A stretch of 64,000 nucleotides of DNA from positions 3,636,001 to 3,700,000 of the forward strand of contig NC_068556.1 of NCBI RefSeq assembly GCF_022201045.2, given 5' to 3'. The stretch comes from Citrus sinensis (Eukaryota; Streptophyta; Magnoliopsida; Sapindales; Rutaceae). Under the pieces are notes generated by a model. It did no database searches. It was not told where the DNA came from and saw nothing but the letters and a program-made list of their open reading frames with translations. Positions 37,167 through 50,900 of this stretch are shown in pieces. Every line of letters begins with the position of its first letter. The stretch's first letter is position 1. The position numbers and the translations under genes are program-made.

Positions 37167-38934
37167 ATGGGGAGCAGGGGTTTGCTTCTGCTGAAAGGAG
37201 CAGCGCCAAAGCATCACATTTTTAACAACACAAAAGGGAGTATTTTTTCCTCAAAGATGCCCACTCGTTATTATTATTATGATTACGATTATAATAACAG
37301 AACCAGAAACTGCTCAACAACAACCACAAGGTCCTCTCTTGAACCTCCAGACGTGCCTCGTTTGGCGCAAACTGCTCGGATCTCTCTCACCCCTCATGAG
37401 GTTTTCGTTTTTCTTTTCTCCTATGCCTCCATTCACTTTTCATTTTAACTTTTCTTCTCCAATCATTAGTTTTGAAGTTGTTTAATTATGTTTTTTTTAA
37501 TAAGAATAAATACATAAATTCCAATGGCAGGTTGAAGAATTTGCTCCCAAAATTCGACAAGTTATAGACTGGTATGTTGGGCCGGCGGCTTGAAATTTTG
37601 TCTCTATTGTTGTGTTTTGGTGTGACTGTAACATTACTATTTTGTTCAACGGTTTTAAATTTACTTGTTTGTTTCAAGCTTTCTTGAATGGTTTGGGTTT
37701 TTTTCGTTTTCCTTTTGGGCAGGTTTGGACAACTCCAAGATGTTGATCTCGACAGTGTCGATCCCGCCCTTCGAGCAGGTTTTAAGAACCCTTTTCAACC
37801 TCCTTTTTTTTTTTGGGTTGGAAAAATTTGCTTCTGTTCTTTTTTTCTTTTTTTTATCCCCTTTTTGTTATTTGTCAAATAATATTATCTGCACTATTGC
37901 ACACATGGTGGTAGTAAAACTAAAATATGGTCGACTGGAAGTGATACTTGCATCTTTCATTCCTATGAAACCAATTTGATTTGCAAGATTAAGAATTTAA
38001 AAATATGCAAAAAAAATTTGAACGTAGTCAGCACTCAGCAAATGGTAGTTATATAGACTTACCATAGGATTGCTTGATGTTGGCAAATCACCCATTAATA
38101 GCATATGTGTTCTCTTTATATGAATTCTAGCATAATGTGCTTTTGTGATATTGTAACTAGTATTAGTCTTCTTAGTGAAGTGCTAGTGGTACGTACTGAA
38201 CTGAGGACATGTGTAGAGATATGTGGCTTTCTTGATTGCCCCTACATCGTGCAGAGTTTTTTAATTCTTTCTGTTTCAAACATGTTATGTTAGGCTCAAA
38301 AAGGGAAAAAAACACCTTGTGTTATTATCCCAGAATTTGTGCTGGTGGAACTTCTTTGATTATTCAATTATTCTGCCTTCTGTCAGTAAGAGTGTACTGT
38401 AAATGGAATGCGTCTGGCATGTTATTCCAATAACTGAAGTGATCCCATGAAATGGTAGCAAAATGAGTGTCCTAGCTGCTGGCAGAAAGCATTAGCTGGT
38501 TACCGTGCAATGTATAGCTTCACCAACTTATATGCCTGCTTGATATTTGAAAACTATCCAGAAGATATTTTGTTATTGTACCAAACTATTATTTTTCATA
38601 TATTGACAGATTTGTCGGCATTAAGTCAAAGGAGGAAATAAGCTTTCCTAGATGGTGATCGTCGTCAAGTGGTGTAGCTTAGATCTGCAGTTCCAATATA
38701 TTTTGACATTCTCTGTTGAATTTACAGATTCTGAGACTGGCTATTTGAGGGAAGACATTCCCAAAACATTCAAGAACAGGTGAGATGGTTTTCTTCTTCA
38801 AGGCTATTGCTCTGTTGTGTCTGGAGCACGAAGTCTGATCAGATTAAAATTTGTGTAGGGAATCCATGATAGCTGCTGTTCCAAGCTATGACGAGCCTTA
38901 TATCAAAGTGCCTAAAGTCTTAAACAAAGAGTAA
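37167..38934 (+). CDS. GATC: Glu-tRNA(Gln) amidotransferase subunit C, organellar
   Basis: Small subunit of the GatCAB enzyme that turns Glu-tRNA(Gln) into Gln-tRNA(Gln) in plastids and mitochondria. Coding exons: 37167-37400, 37531-37571, 37723-37778, 38728-38779, 38859-38934; total 459 nt, 152 residues, the usual plant length. The first 65 or so residues are basic and Ser/Thr/Tyr-rich, fitting an organelle targeting peptide; they include a run of tyrosines encoded by an imperfect tat repeat. The mature part shows the family pattern: ARISLTPHEVEEFAPKIRQV, then a linker DSVDPALRADSETGYLREDI and the C-terminal VPKVLNKE that packs on GatA. Intron 3 is the longest (949 nt). Assignment is firm from the order of motifs and exon phases. 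Confidence 0.95.
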
Positions 38935-39014
38935 TGCCGTATAGGGAGTTGATTTCTCTTTTGTTGGGGTTCTTAGCTAATCCAGTTGGGAAAGACCAAG
39001 ACTGCTCTCATAGC

Positions 39015-39015
<1 letters not shown>

Positions 39016-39047
<32 letters not shown>

Positions 39048-39050
39048 CCC
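39016..39050. repeat. Poly-C tract
   Basis: Twenty-nine C residues followed by one T and five more C, 82 bp after the GatC stop codon and therefore probably in its 3' UTR. Runs this long are unstable and hard to assemble, so the true length may differ. The G-rich complement could form a quadruplex and the C strand an i-motif. Confidence 0.85.
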
Positions 39051-39859
39051 ACAACATGAGAGAAAAATGCAAGAACAAAATTGTACTCATTATTCATCAA
39101 TTTTTTGTTAACTCCGTTGAACCTATCATCGAAAAATTTTGTCGCCTTCTTAATACAATCGATCAGATTCTGATCTCACGGGACCGACTTTAACAGGATA
39201 TGGTGTTAGAATTATCACGAATGCAATAGACCACTGTGTATCTCCTAGCTTTGAAGGACTTGCAACCATATCAAGTGAAAGACAACGGAGGAGAGGGCAC
39301 AGCTTTGAAACAGATAATGATCATGGGATGGGTTGGATGGAGTCTCTGAAAATTTAACCCAACATATTACTGAATGAGTTGATTCAATCTAGTTAAATAA
39401 ATATGTTTAATCTAATTTAATTCAACTTTTAAATTATCAAGTTGGATTGGGTTGAAAGTTAAATAATATATATATGAAACTTAAAATGACATTTATTAAA
39501 ACAAAATATAAATCTATGATAACATAAAAATTTACTCACTAATTTCAACAATGAACTTCTGGAAGTGCATGTGAAAATAAATAAACGATTTAATATTATA
39601 AATTAAAAAAAATAAGAATAAATAAATCAAAGAAATACTTTGACAGAGAATTTATATTTGAGAAAGTTGTTTTAATTTTAGAATTAAAATCTATAACAAT
39701 AGATACGAGAATTAAATGAATTCTTTTTAAAAAAAATATAAAACATTTAGGCTTTTTAAAATTTTGTAATTGAGAATTAACATTTTTTTATTTTTTTATT
39801 ATTTATGTAAGTTAGGTTAAACGTGTTCATCATAATTAATCCAATTCAATCAATTATTA

Positions 39860-41290
39860 ATTAAGGTGGCATTTTTCTTTTTTGTCTGAAATCTAAATAG
39901 ATCTGAATTAGTATGAATTCTAAATAAAACTAAATGTTTAAATCTGAATAATATTTTTATTCTTTTGTCTGAATCGCTAAAAATAAATATTAAATTGGTT
40001 TTTTTTAACTTAAAAATCTTAAAACTAATATTTTTTATATTTATGCCTTTACAAATTATAAGTATTAAACAAATAATAAACATCTTAAATAATATAAATA
40101 AAATAATATATTATCATAACATAAATCAAATTCAATTGAATACAACTCTTTAATATTTTATAGTATATGTTAATTAATTTTATTATAGTTTATGATGTTT
40201 TTATATGAAAAGTATTCATAAAAAAATTATGAAAATGGATCATGCTAATTTGAAGAAAACAAAAGATAAAAATAATAATAATCTATTACTATATATTATT
40301 ATAAGTTATATAGAGATGAGTAATAATACTCATTATTAAATTTTTGAAATAAGAATGAAAATTTATTAATTAAATAAAGATATTTTAGAGAATATTTTTT
40401 ATTAATACCATTCACACTTTTTAAATTACGCAAAAAAAAAATTAACTTAATAATTTAACGACTTATTGGTCGAAATTTTTCATTAAGTTGAAAAAAATAT
40501 AGAAAACTTAGATGACGTTTGTTTTTTTATCTGAAATCTGAATAGACCTGAATTAATCTGAATTCTGAATAGATCTGAATGTCTGAATCTGAATAATATG
40601 TTTATTTTTTTGTCTGAATCTCAGAAAATAAACATTAAGTTATTTATTTTTTCAATTGAAAAAGCTGAAAATATGTATTTTTACATTTATATCCTTATTA
40701 AATTTGAATGTCAAATAAATAATATATTAAATACCATAATATTTTAATATTTATAAGTAAAATTATATTCAAGTGAATACATAATTATTTTAAAATTTTA
40801 ATATATAAAATACCATAAATTTCAAATTTTATCGTATATAATATAAGAAAAAAAAAACAAGAATACTTTTATATGGGTAAATATCTATGGGTGAATTTTG
40901 AGATAGACATGAAACAAAAAATTATAAAACATGGATATTTTTTATATTAGTATGTAATTGACTTAATTCAAATATCTCCATTAAGTAAAAAACCAAAAAA
41001 ATTGACTTATTTTATTAAGTCAAAATTATCTAAAAAATCTCATTAAATTATAAAAACAAACACCTCTAATTAACTTAATTAATTAAGTTAAGTCACTTTA
41101 AGTCATTAAGTTAAAAAACAAACACCACCTTACTGACTTAAGTCATTAAATCAAAAAAAACTTAATGACTTAACTAATTAAAATTAGTTCAATTAAGTCA
41201 TTAAGTAAAAAAAACGGACTTAATGACTTAACTAATTAAACTTAACTTAATAAAATTAGTTCAATTAAGTCATTAAGTAAAAAAAAAAAA
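39860..41290. mobile_element. Nested MITE-like repeats
   Basis: The segment 'tttgtctgaaatctaaatag' near 39880 reappears as 'tttatctgaaatctgaatag' near 40527, each followed by 'ctgaatctgaataatat'-type sequence and 'tttgtctgaatc'. At the right, 'agtcattaagttaaaaaaca' and its inverse 'acttaatgacttaactaatt' recur four to five times between 41090 and 41290. The outer motif AAGGTGGCATTT near 39865 is an imperfect inverse of 'aaacaccaccttac' near 41125. This looks like one TIR element disrupted by related copies; superfamily (hAT or Tourist) cannot be fixed. Confidence 0.5.
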
Positions 41291-41919
41291 AAACAGCCCC
41301 TAAGCTCAAAAAATTGACACAATAACTCATTCACCCCATCAAAATTAAATTGAGTTGCATCACATCCTAACATGCCCGACAATAGATAATGGTACAAAGG
41401 AAGCCATGAAGAAAAATTCAACATCCGATTATCAGAATTATCAAACTCCCTAGACGCTCATGACAAGCTTTTAGAATTTGCATCAGGACAAAATGAGAAA
41501 ACGCCCCCTTAACAAAATGATGATAGATCTCCATAAATCACCTTTTTTTTTTCCCCTCCTTTTTTAACATTTAGATCCATCTATTCCTCTCAATGCACAA
41601 AAACAAATTCACCTTTAGAATGATTAAAATAATGAAGATCAGGTTGCATGGAGAAAATACAGTCAAATAAATGAAATGAACTCTCTAAACATGGGTATTC
41701 CCTCCCATTTCTATATTTACATTGCACTTAGAAACAAAATGGTAAAGAAGAAAAAGCAAAACGCTACATTCAAAAGGAATTACATGAATGAATGCCTCAC
41801 GCTAATTATATTCTTTTTTTTTTTTGGGTGTTCTTTTACTTTCTTCTATTTCTACGTCCCCGTGTTAACCACTCAGCTAGTACTCTCAAAAGATATTGGA
41901 AGATAATGTTGAAGTATCA

Positions 41920-44900
41920 TCATGACTGCCAGAAGAGCTCAAAATCATTACTGTACAATGTGCGATCCTGAATCTCCAAATTTGCAACATGCCAATTAAC
42001 AAGTTGGGATTGGAAAATCTTACACAGAACCAGTCCAGCAGGAAAAATCCACCATTCACTTTCATCCCTACACAAACAAAGAAAATGGATGCATGACTAT
42101 ATTAGTCTGCTGCAGTGATTCCATGTCAAAATAAACTTCTTATAGAAGCAAAAGATCATCTCACATGCTAAAATTCCAAGGCTGAAAGTTCGGAACTTTT
42201 TTATTAGGCGATGATCCACTGCTATAGTGAACATATCCACAGAGGAATGCAACTCCCTGGCAACAGATCAAAAGGAGATTAAACAAGATTCTGTATTTTC
42301 AAAGAACGAAGAAAATTCCATCATTCTACCATCCAATTAAGAGTATAGCAGGGAGAACAGGATCTGCGATAAATAATATAATTTGAACCCAAGCAAATAG
42401 TCTGCGATAAATAATATAATTTGAACCCAAGCAAATAGAAATCTCTAATTTTTCTTACTCTTCCCCCCCACCCCCAAAAAAAAAAAAAACTGCATAACAG
42501 TCATGAAAACAGCAAGATATAGAGCATTTTAAACAGTCACTTGGGTAATGGTTAGGGGAAACATAAAATATGGTTGGTGATAAAAAAAATAAAATGATAA
42601 TGACTTCTCGTCCTAGTGATGCAATGAACTATACAGTAGTAGTAGTGGCATCACGATGTCTGGTGGTGGGTGACACAATAGCAGAACGACGTCGTAAAAT
42701 TAGTGTTTCACCTGCTTCTAAATTTTTAACTAGATATGAATTATGATTCCTGTGCTCTTTCCTAGGTCTTCTCAGCCAAAAAAAAAAAAACCAATTTAAT
42801 AGAAATGAATCTGTGCAAACACACAGTGACTTACAACATTAATCAAGGATGTAACATTCCACAAAGCATAAACACGTGCAAGACCAACAGAACGCCTCGG
42901 TCCATGGCTGAACAAAGCATTGATTCCAGCAGGAAATGGAAGAAGAATGCCAAGGGGCAAAATAAACAAAACAAGAAAAACATCCACCAAAGAAATTGAA
43001 TACAACTGGAGTAACGTAAGCAGCACTAAGCTAAAATCTCCTAGAAGTAGCACTGAGATGACCAAACCAACAAGATCCTGCAATCAAACAAAAAACATGA
43101 TAAAAGATAGTTAGAAAATTGTAAATTCATAGTAAAAAATGTTACCAAACAGACCCATATCAAAAGCATGAGGATACCTGGTGGCCAACAGGTTTAGTAT
43201 TATGAACAATAAAAGAGAGAAAATAAAATATATCTCTCCTCTCCTCAAGCATTTGCACATTGTTAGTATCTATAATCCCCCCATGACTCCTTTTACGCTT
43301 CATGTAACTTTCACTGCTTCTTTGGGCTCGGGTTAAGAGCGTTTCTTCTCTCAAACGACCAGATGGATTTTCCATGTCTATGCTCTTCACACTGTGAAGG
43401 CAAAACAAAATTAACAAAGACAAACTTCAGTGTAGTATGGATGTGAGCATGAATAGGGTACAATCATTTGTATATATAGATGCAGTATAATTAACAGTCT
43501 GCTGAAGGCTCATTGTGGTCACATGCATGTGTTATAAACCAGAACAAAGTGGTGTGCTCATGAGCTTTTATACCCCTATTTTCTTTTAAATCCACTCGAT
43601 GATACCTCATGCCAAAGTGTTTCTGATACAATGTTATTAGTCCCCAAATTTCAATTTTAAAAATTTCAAGTATTGAAATGTTTACCACCATTACTATCTT
43701 CTGCGAACTCAACATGGAGTATGGTGCTCACATAGCAAAATACCCTACGTTTCTACACAGGTTTGCATCATTATCTCAAGAACAACTATTAAAAAACTAG
43801 CATAACCCAGAAAAGGGCCAATGACGACAAACAGATATTAGTACAAAGAAACATCCAACAACATTACCGTGACTCTCTCTCAATTAGTCTTCCTCTGTCA
43901 AAACTTCCAATCGAAGTCGGTTCATTTTCTCCTCCCACGGCATACACCAAAAGTCCATACTGACAATACCCACAAGCTGTAGCCTGAAACCAGGCAAGAT
44001 CAACACGTAGCCCATGCAATTGTAAAGTAGGATTGGCGTGAGTTTCAAGCCACCTAAGTACAGGTCGAAATGTTGCTCTCAGCCTTCCACGACGAACCAG
44101 GCGTAACTGTGCATTTAAGCCAGCTACCAGTCTATAGCAAATGGTTGGTGGGACCAACTGCATCCAGACAAATAAAGATTAACTAAGGAAGAATTTACAA
44201 TATTAAAAATGTTGACTCAGCTAGATCCATCTCACAAAAGTATATGCGAAAATTATTGACCAAGAATTATCATACAGCAAACCTGGCTCATCAGGCTAGT
44301 TAGAATATTGTCATTTTGAAGTGAGAAAGGTGCCATGTAACTTCCATCACCACCAAATATTAAAGACATTGGAAATCTGTGATGTAGGCGAGGTGGCAGA
44401 TCCGTCCTCTTCTCGTCTCCACCAAGGAAAAAGTCCAAGTATGCTAGCATTAGATCAGGTGTTGCAGCTACCTACAGAAATAGAAAACAGCACTTCAGAC
44501 AGACACAAAAAGTATGAATGAATATCTCATGAATCAAGAGTGCCAAATTCATCAAGCCCAAATGTTACACTCCGGTAACATTAGAAGTTACTGCTATTCA
44601 AAAGAGGAATATGACTGTATAAAAGGACATTCATGAAGCTGAATGAAACTAAATGAACGGAAACCAAGAGTTTCCACAATGTCAATGCAAGCAATTGGTG
44701 AGAAACTCTTAACGCTTTCCACACCCGAAGAAAAATAATTAGTACATTGTACTTAAAAACATACTTTTGAGTATACAATATGTTCAACATCAGAATCAGA
44801 TAAGCATGCAGTAAGTATTTCACAAGTTACCGTTGCAGTATCCAAACCAACATAAATAGCATCATACCCAAACGAGGATTGATTTTGTATAGTTAAAGAA

Positions 44901-47900
44901 TCTAAACAAATAATTCTGTGATTCCTTCATGTACCCAACATGCACAAATACAACATACATGCTAAGCATCCACAGAACGATGCTGTTTCTAATTGTAGAT
45001 ACATAAACACCATGGACAAGATCCTGCAACAAACCTCTCAAACAACCCATAATCTGAGATATACTTCTGTACAATTAACACATACAGAATGTACTAGGAA
45101 CGATGGAGCATGCTACAAAAGACCACTGTTTTAAAGGCCGTCTGAAACCATAGTACTAGAACTGATTAGAAAATAAGTTCTCTAAGACTAACCTTAAGCC
45201 CTTCATAGAGAGCCCGAGAACGACATGAACGCAAGCAAGCATGGTCATATTCTGATCGTACATACTCACGCAGTCGTTGCAATTTCATCCTCCGGCGCCA
45301 TTGCTGCCATGACCATGCTAGGGGATATGCAAGAATGGCAAGAATACTGTAGATTGCACCCTCCCACCAGTGATAAGTTGCAATAGCATTTATCTCATCC
45401 ACAAATGAATTAAATGCACCCTCATATCTACAGGATAAAAAATATCAGGTGAGCAATTAAACCCTAGCAAAATATGTCATGAAAGGCAAGAAGCCAAATA
45501 ACCAGATTTCAATTATAAAATCAATAACAATATAACCATGACGATAATTTAAGAAACCCGAACAGCCAGGGATAATAAATGTTTTGACTTACACTATCTC
45601 TTTTATTTGTTCTGGAGGAGTATGGGGGAGGTGCCAAGGTTGACTGAAAGTATTGGGGCCCATAAAGTACATCCTATGTACATGACTATGGGACTCCTCA
45701 GCTCTATTTGTCTCCAAAACCTGAAAAAATTGAACAGCATCTTCTCAACTTCCAATCACAAAAAGAAAAATGGATATGAAAACAACAGGGAAGAAAGTGA
45801 AGTTCTAAAGATAGATTCTACCTTGATACAGTAAATCATAAGCCATAGAATTTACCTCATTCAGTGACTCCAGGAAAGGAAATGAGTGATCGATTTGAGA
45901 GCCATGTTGAGTGGGAGCTGGGCCTGGTAATTCATCAACCCCAACAAATTTCATCCGAGCAACACTAAGCACCAGCGCCAAGAGAATGAGGAGACCAACA
46001 AGGAGAAGACAAAATAACCAAGGCCCACCAAATGTGTAAATCAACTCCTCAAGGGCTGTGTAACAGTGTGGCATGTGATATCTTTCAGAAATGCATCTGT
46101 AAGGACAAGGTGTTTCAGCAATACCACCTGTTATGACGGACAACAAAGATCAACTTATAGAAGTTAAAAATTATATGACATTGATTTTCAACAGACATAA
46201 AAAATTGGCAACATAAAGTGACAAATGGAAGTAGCATTTCAAGTATTAAACAGATAACCATGAGAGCCACCATGTTTTCTATAGTGGAAAACCATCCACA
46301 AGCTTTTTAACATGTAACACAGATACTGACTGAAAGAAGAAATACCTCGGACGGAAATATAAACGGCACGGTGGGGAAACTCTTGAGGAGGGCACTGATG
46401 ACAGAGAGATTTATCAGATCCAGTAACGTTTTTATACGTGCCAACAGGACATTCCTGAAGAATTACAAACAGATAATTTAGAAAATTTATAAAGGGCTAC
46501 TAGGACACGATTGAACAGAATACAAACAATGAAAAATAAAAACTTTAATGGTAATGTGTTTGAGCTGCATTATAGTAACTTATTAACAAGGGATTAAAGG
46601 GGGGACGCAGAGGTAGCAAAAACTAGATATACAGGACAGTGTTCATATTTTGTAAGAGATATATAGTATCCAACCTTCTTCTTTTTTCCTTTTTTTTTTG
46701 TTTTGTTGTTTAGGGGGGGGGGGTCAAGTCACATGTTCAACACCAAACACCCCCCCCCCCCCCCCCCCAAAAAAAAGGGGGGGGGGAAGCCATTCAAAAC
46801 TAACATGAAAGAAATAGAAGACATGAAAATGTCATAAAATTGCAACATCACCTCACAAAATATCCCATAAAGCCCTTTCGGGAGAAATAGAAGACATGAA
46901 AATGTCATAAAATTGCAACATCACCTCACAAAATATCCCATAAAGCCCTTTCGGGCAGGCTTTGCCAGTCGTCGTTCCATTTTCTCCACCACCAAGCTCA
47001 TGTCCACCCAGGCCACCCCTAAAATAATGGCAGACAGCATCAATAAGATTTTTATTTTATTTTATTTTGGTGCTAAGAAACAAAAGATTATAAACAACTG
47101 TATGAGATATGTACAAGGATTGGTGGGACATCAACATCAATAAGATATGAAAAATAAAATACCACATGTGAACCCAACGGAGAACAGTAGTGTGACCTTG
47201 AACATTTAATATTCATGATATCATTACAATGCATATGAAATACACGAATAGATGCAAGAATTATTTAACAGTATCATTAGAGACGTATAGTACTTGGAAG
47301 ATTCAACTATATACTAACCCAATGCGGATGCTTCCTCTTACACTAGCAATGGGCTGGTAGACATCTCCTGTAGGAATGTCTGACCAATGAAAGTGAATCC
47401 TCCCACCACCACCTCCACCACCCCCCATATGACTACCATATCCTCCGACACTAGAAAGAACCGCAGAGTCGCCAATATCCAGTGTATGCAAAAACAGAAG
47501 TATTGTTCCACCAGAACCACCTCCAGCACCTCCAATTGAACCATTTCTAACAACATAGTTTTTCTTTGTTGAAAGGTCTTCAAAACTTTGTCCATCAGCT
47601 TTTACAGAGCCTTCAACAGACAAACTAGACAAAGGATGCTCGAAGGAACCCATCACTGCTCAGACACACAGAATGAATAAAAATAAGTAATTTAGGGGGG
47701 TTGGGGGGGGAGGAACTAAAATCAGTCGGCTCCGAAAGATATTTAAGAGTCAAACAGACCAGTTTTATTCACATATAAGAAGTTAATTTGACCATATATA
47801 AATCTGATGACCAGATATACAATTCCCATTCATGGGAACAGAACGAATAATATGATGCAAACGTAACCAATACAATAGCAGCATAAACTCATCATAGCCT

Positions 47901-50900
47901 TTCGCACTTCAATTATTCAGAATGTCAAATACATGAGTAAAAAAGACTTAATCTTTATGTTCAAAAGAGTTCCAAAAGCATCTGTCCAAAGAATAGGCAC
48001 GAACATACCTATGATACCGCCACCAGCAGTCGAATTACCAGAGGTATCATTTCCACTTCCACTGCCAAGTTCACAGGGTAAGTTTGCATTTCCATAGGAA
48101 ATTCCTCCTTCAACGCAGCTATCATTGAAACATCCAAGCCCACCTTTACCACCATGTCCCCCACCACTGCCTACACCATTGCCTATAACTTTACCTCTAC
48201 CCACACCACCCGTGCAACCTGCAAAACAGAAAAAAAGCAAGTCCACCATGATCTTTAACCATGCTACGTTTTCTTTCCTTCAAGACCACAAATGAACTAT
48301 AAATTGTATGCAAATGTTTGCACCTAAGAAAATCATAAGAGTGAAAGAGGTAAAGCAAATTATTAGTGGCAAAAGTGAAAATACAGGAAAAACAAAAAGA
48401 GACAAGTGAAGGAAAAATAATTTGTACCCATTCCAGATGCACTTATAGCTCCAGAAGACTGGACAGATATAGTTCTTGCACGGTGGAAATGGACGACTGA
48501 TCCTTCTACTAGGCCATCAACAACAATATCTTCAACTCGACATATCTAAAAACATAAACTAATGAAACTGTTAGATAGATTGAAAAGTTTGAACAAGATT
48601 CAAGTAATGTAACAGCATAAACTATATTTAATGAACACCTGAAGAGTAAATGATAGAGATGAGTTCACGTTGCAATCCTCAGGGGGATGGAGTAGTTCAA
48701 CTGGGCAATCTTGGATTTCACAATAGAGCCTTGGTGTGCTACAGAGTATAAACAAAGAAAAAAGCAGTTTAACATAACCATAGAGCACAAGAGACCTGAA
48801 TAAATGTATGACCAAGCAATCCAAACTTACACCGCATCAGTGGTGGCATTCTCTAAAGGACTACGCAAAACAGATCCAGGTCCGACCTTCACAAACAAAA
48901 TGAGTGTCACTTAATAATCATGTATGACTAGAAGCATAAACTAGCTAAATACACAGCACTGACATTCTGTCACTATTACTCATAGAGGTCTAGTACTAAT
49001 GTTCATCACTTTGGAATTTCATAGTTTGTACATGCCTTTACATCGAAATAGTAGTCAATCATTCTGTATACAGAAGCATCATGCTTAATATGTGTTTGCA
49101 GGTGCTGCTGTTGTATAATTGTAGAGCGGTAACAGTAGAACTGGCATCATGAACCATTAAAAGTATGTCCAGCCACTATGAGCTGAACTAATGATAAAAC
49201 GCATTCATAAGATTAGAATGCTACCATGGACTATAACTGACCAAACCCAAGCTCAAGTAAGAGAGGGTGCAAATGTTGATAAGTTACTCAGCAACCGTTC
49301 AAGCAATTTGAAAATCACATAAGCATTAAACATACTCAAACAAAACAATATCAGAATACTACAGAGTACAACAACAGAATGAATATCGTAGAATTTGAAA
49401 CTCAAATGATAAGGAAACATTAACAGAATGCCAAAACAACTCAAAATGAGTAACAAAGATAAAACATAATCAATAGCAAGCTTGATTTCTTATAATCTTG
49501 TTTCCTTAACAGAATGCCAAAAGGACTCACAATGAGTAACAAAGACAAAACATAATCAATAACAAGCTTGCTTTCTTATAATCTCATTTAAGAATGGAAC
49601 AAATATTGTCCTGCTATGACATAAAAGATATTTAAAAGCCACAGATATATTATTTGAGCTGGTTAAGAGAAACACAAGGCAAAACTTTTAGGCAAAATGC
49701 ACGACCACTTAATGGTTCTGACATTATAAAAGCAAACTATTTCAAAGGAATAAGCACCACATGCACACTTTAGAGTTCTATATCACAAATTATTACGTCA
49801 AAGTAGCTAATTAATAGTACAAACTCTTAAGAATAATATTACTCATACATCCGAACAGCCATACAGGAAAAATATATATACTGCCAAAATTCCGATATCC
49901 ATCCCACTGTTATAAGTTGCCAAACACCAACTCTTGGTCAGTACGTACAAACATAAACAGAAGCTTACATGGATACTGTAGAACAATGCCAGAACCAGAC
50001 GTTGTGCTTCAATTCTATCCCCTGGGCCTGATAAATTTAGCAAACCTTGTCCATGAACTTCCAGATTTGCATTGGAATGTATGATAGAAAATTCCTGTTC
50101 AGAAAAAGACGACGTGTCATACGTGAGTGCATCCCAAATTCATTAAAAGAGATGGAAAAGGTATAAGATGACATACCTTGAGAACAATTAAGTTGCTAGC
50201 CTCAAGCAAGGAAGTCGCAACTGTTGCATCTCCACCACCATCTACGAGCATTTCGGAATTCCACATTAAGAATATTTTAACAGTCATGCGCAGAGCTCCA
50301 TAAACCTAGAGTTTAAAAAGCACAATGATCAACCAGCTCACTATAACATATTCTGAGGGTGATATTTATGTGCTGGTGTTTGGGTAAAGAAACATCTGAT
50401 AGGGAAAATAAACTTTGCATCTCTGAATGAAGAATAAAAGGAAAAGAAACTAAGTAAAAACATGATTTTTGGCAAGATCTAGTTGGGCCATGTGTTTAGA
50501 GAGTAACAATGGCATTCGTACTGAAAGCATAACAAAAGAAGAAGAAAACAAAGTAGACAACATTCTTTTGGCTGTAAGAAATTCTGTCATGTTTGGAAAC
50601 AAACAAACAGCACCCATAAAACATATCATTTTTATTAACATATAGATTAAAAAATTGGCAATTGCAAGTGGAAATAACAAAAGAATTGAGAGAAAGTAAG
50701 CAACATGCAGACCATAAAGAAACTGAATCATATTGTTTCAAATATATTTGAAGCAAAAAACAAAATGCAATTTTATACATAAATAAGTACATTTATGCTC
50801 TGAGTGTAACTATATGAATCAGAAGAATGAGACAAAATTGAGTGCATCAAACTGTAGATAAAATTCCCAAGTACCAACTGCCAAGCAAAGACTGATAATC

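Larger units (their letters stand above)
38935..41919. other. Convergent spacer with poly-C tract and DNA-transposon debris
   Basis: Left edge: GatC 3' UTR and a long C homopolymer. The middle (39360-41300) is very AT-rich and built from short direct and inverted repeats, described separately. Right edge (41300-41919): likely 3' UTR of the glycine-rich gene. No protein gene supported. Confidence 0.55.
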
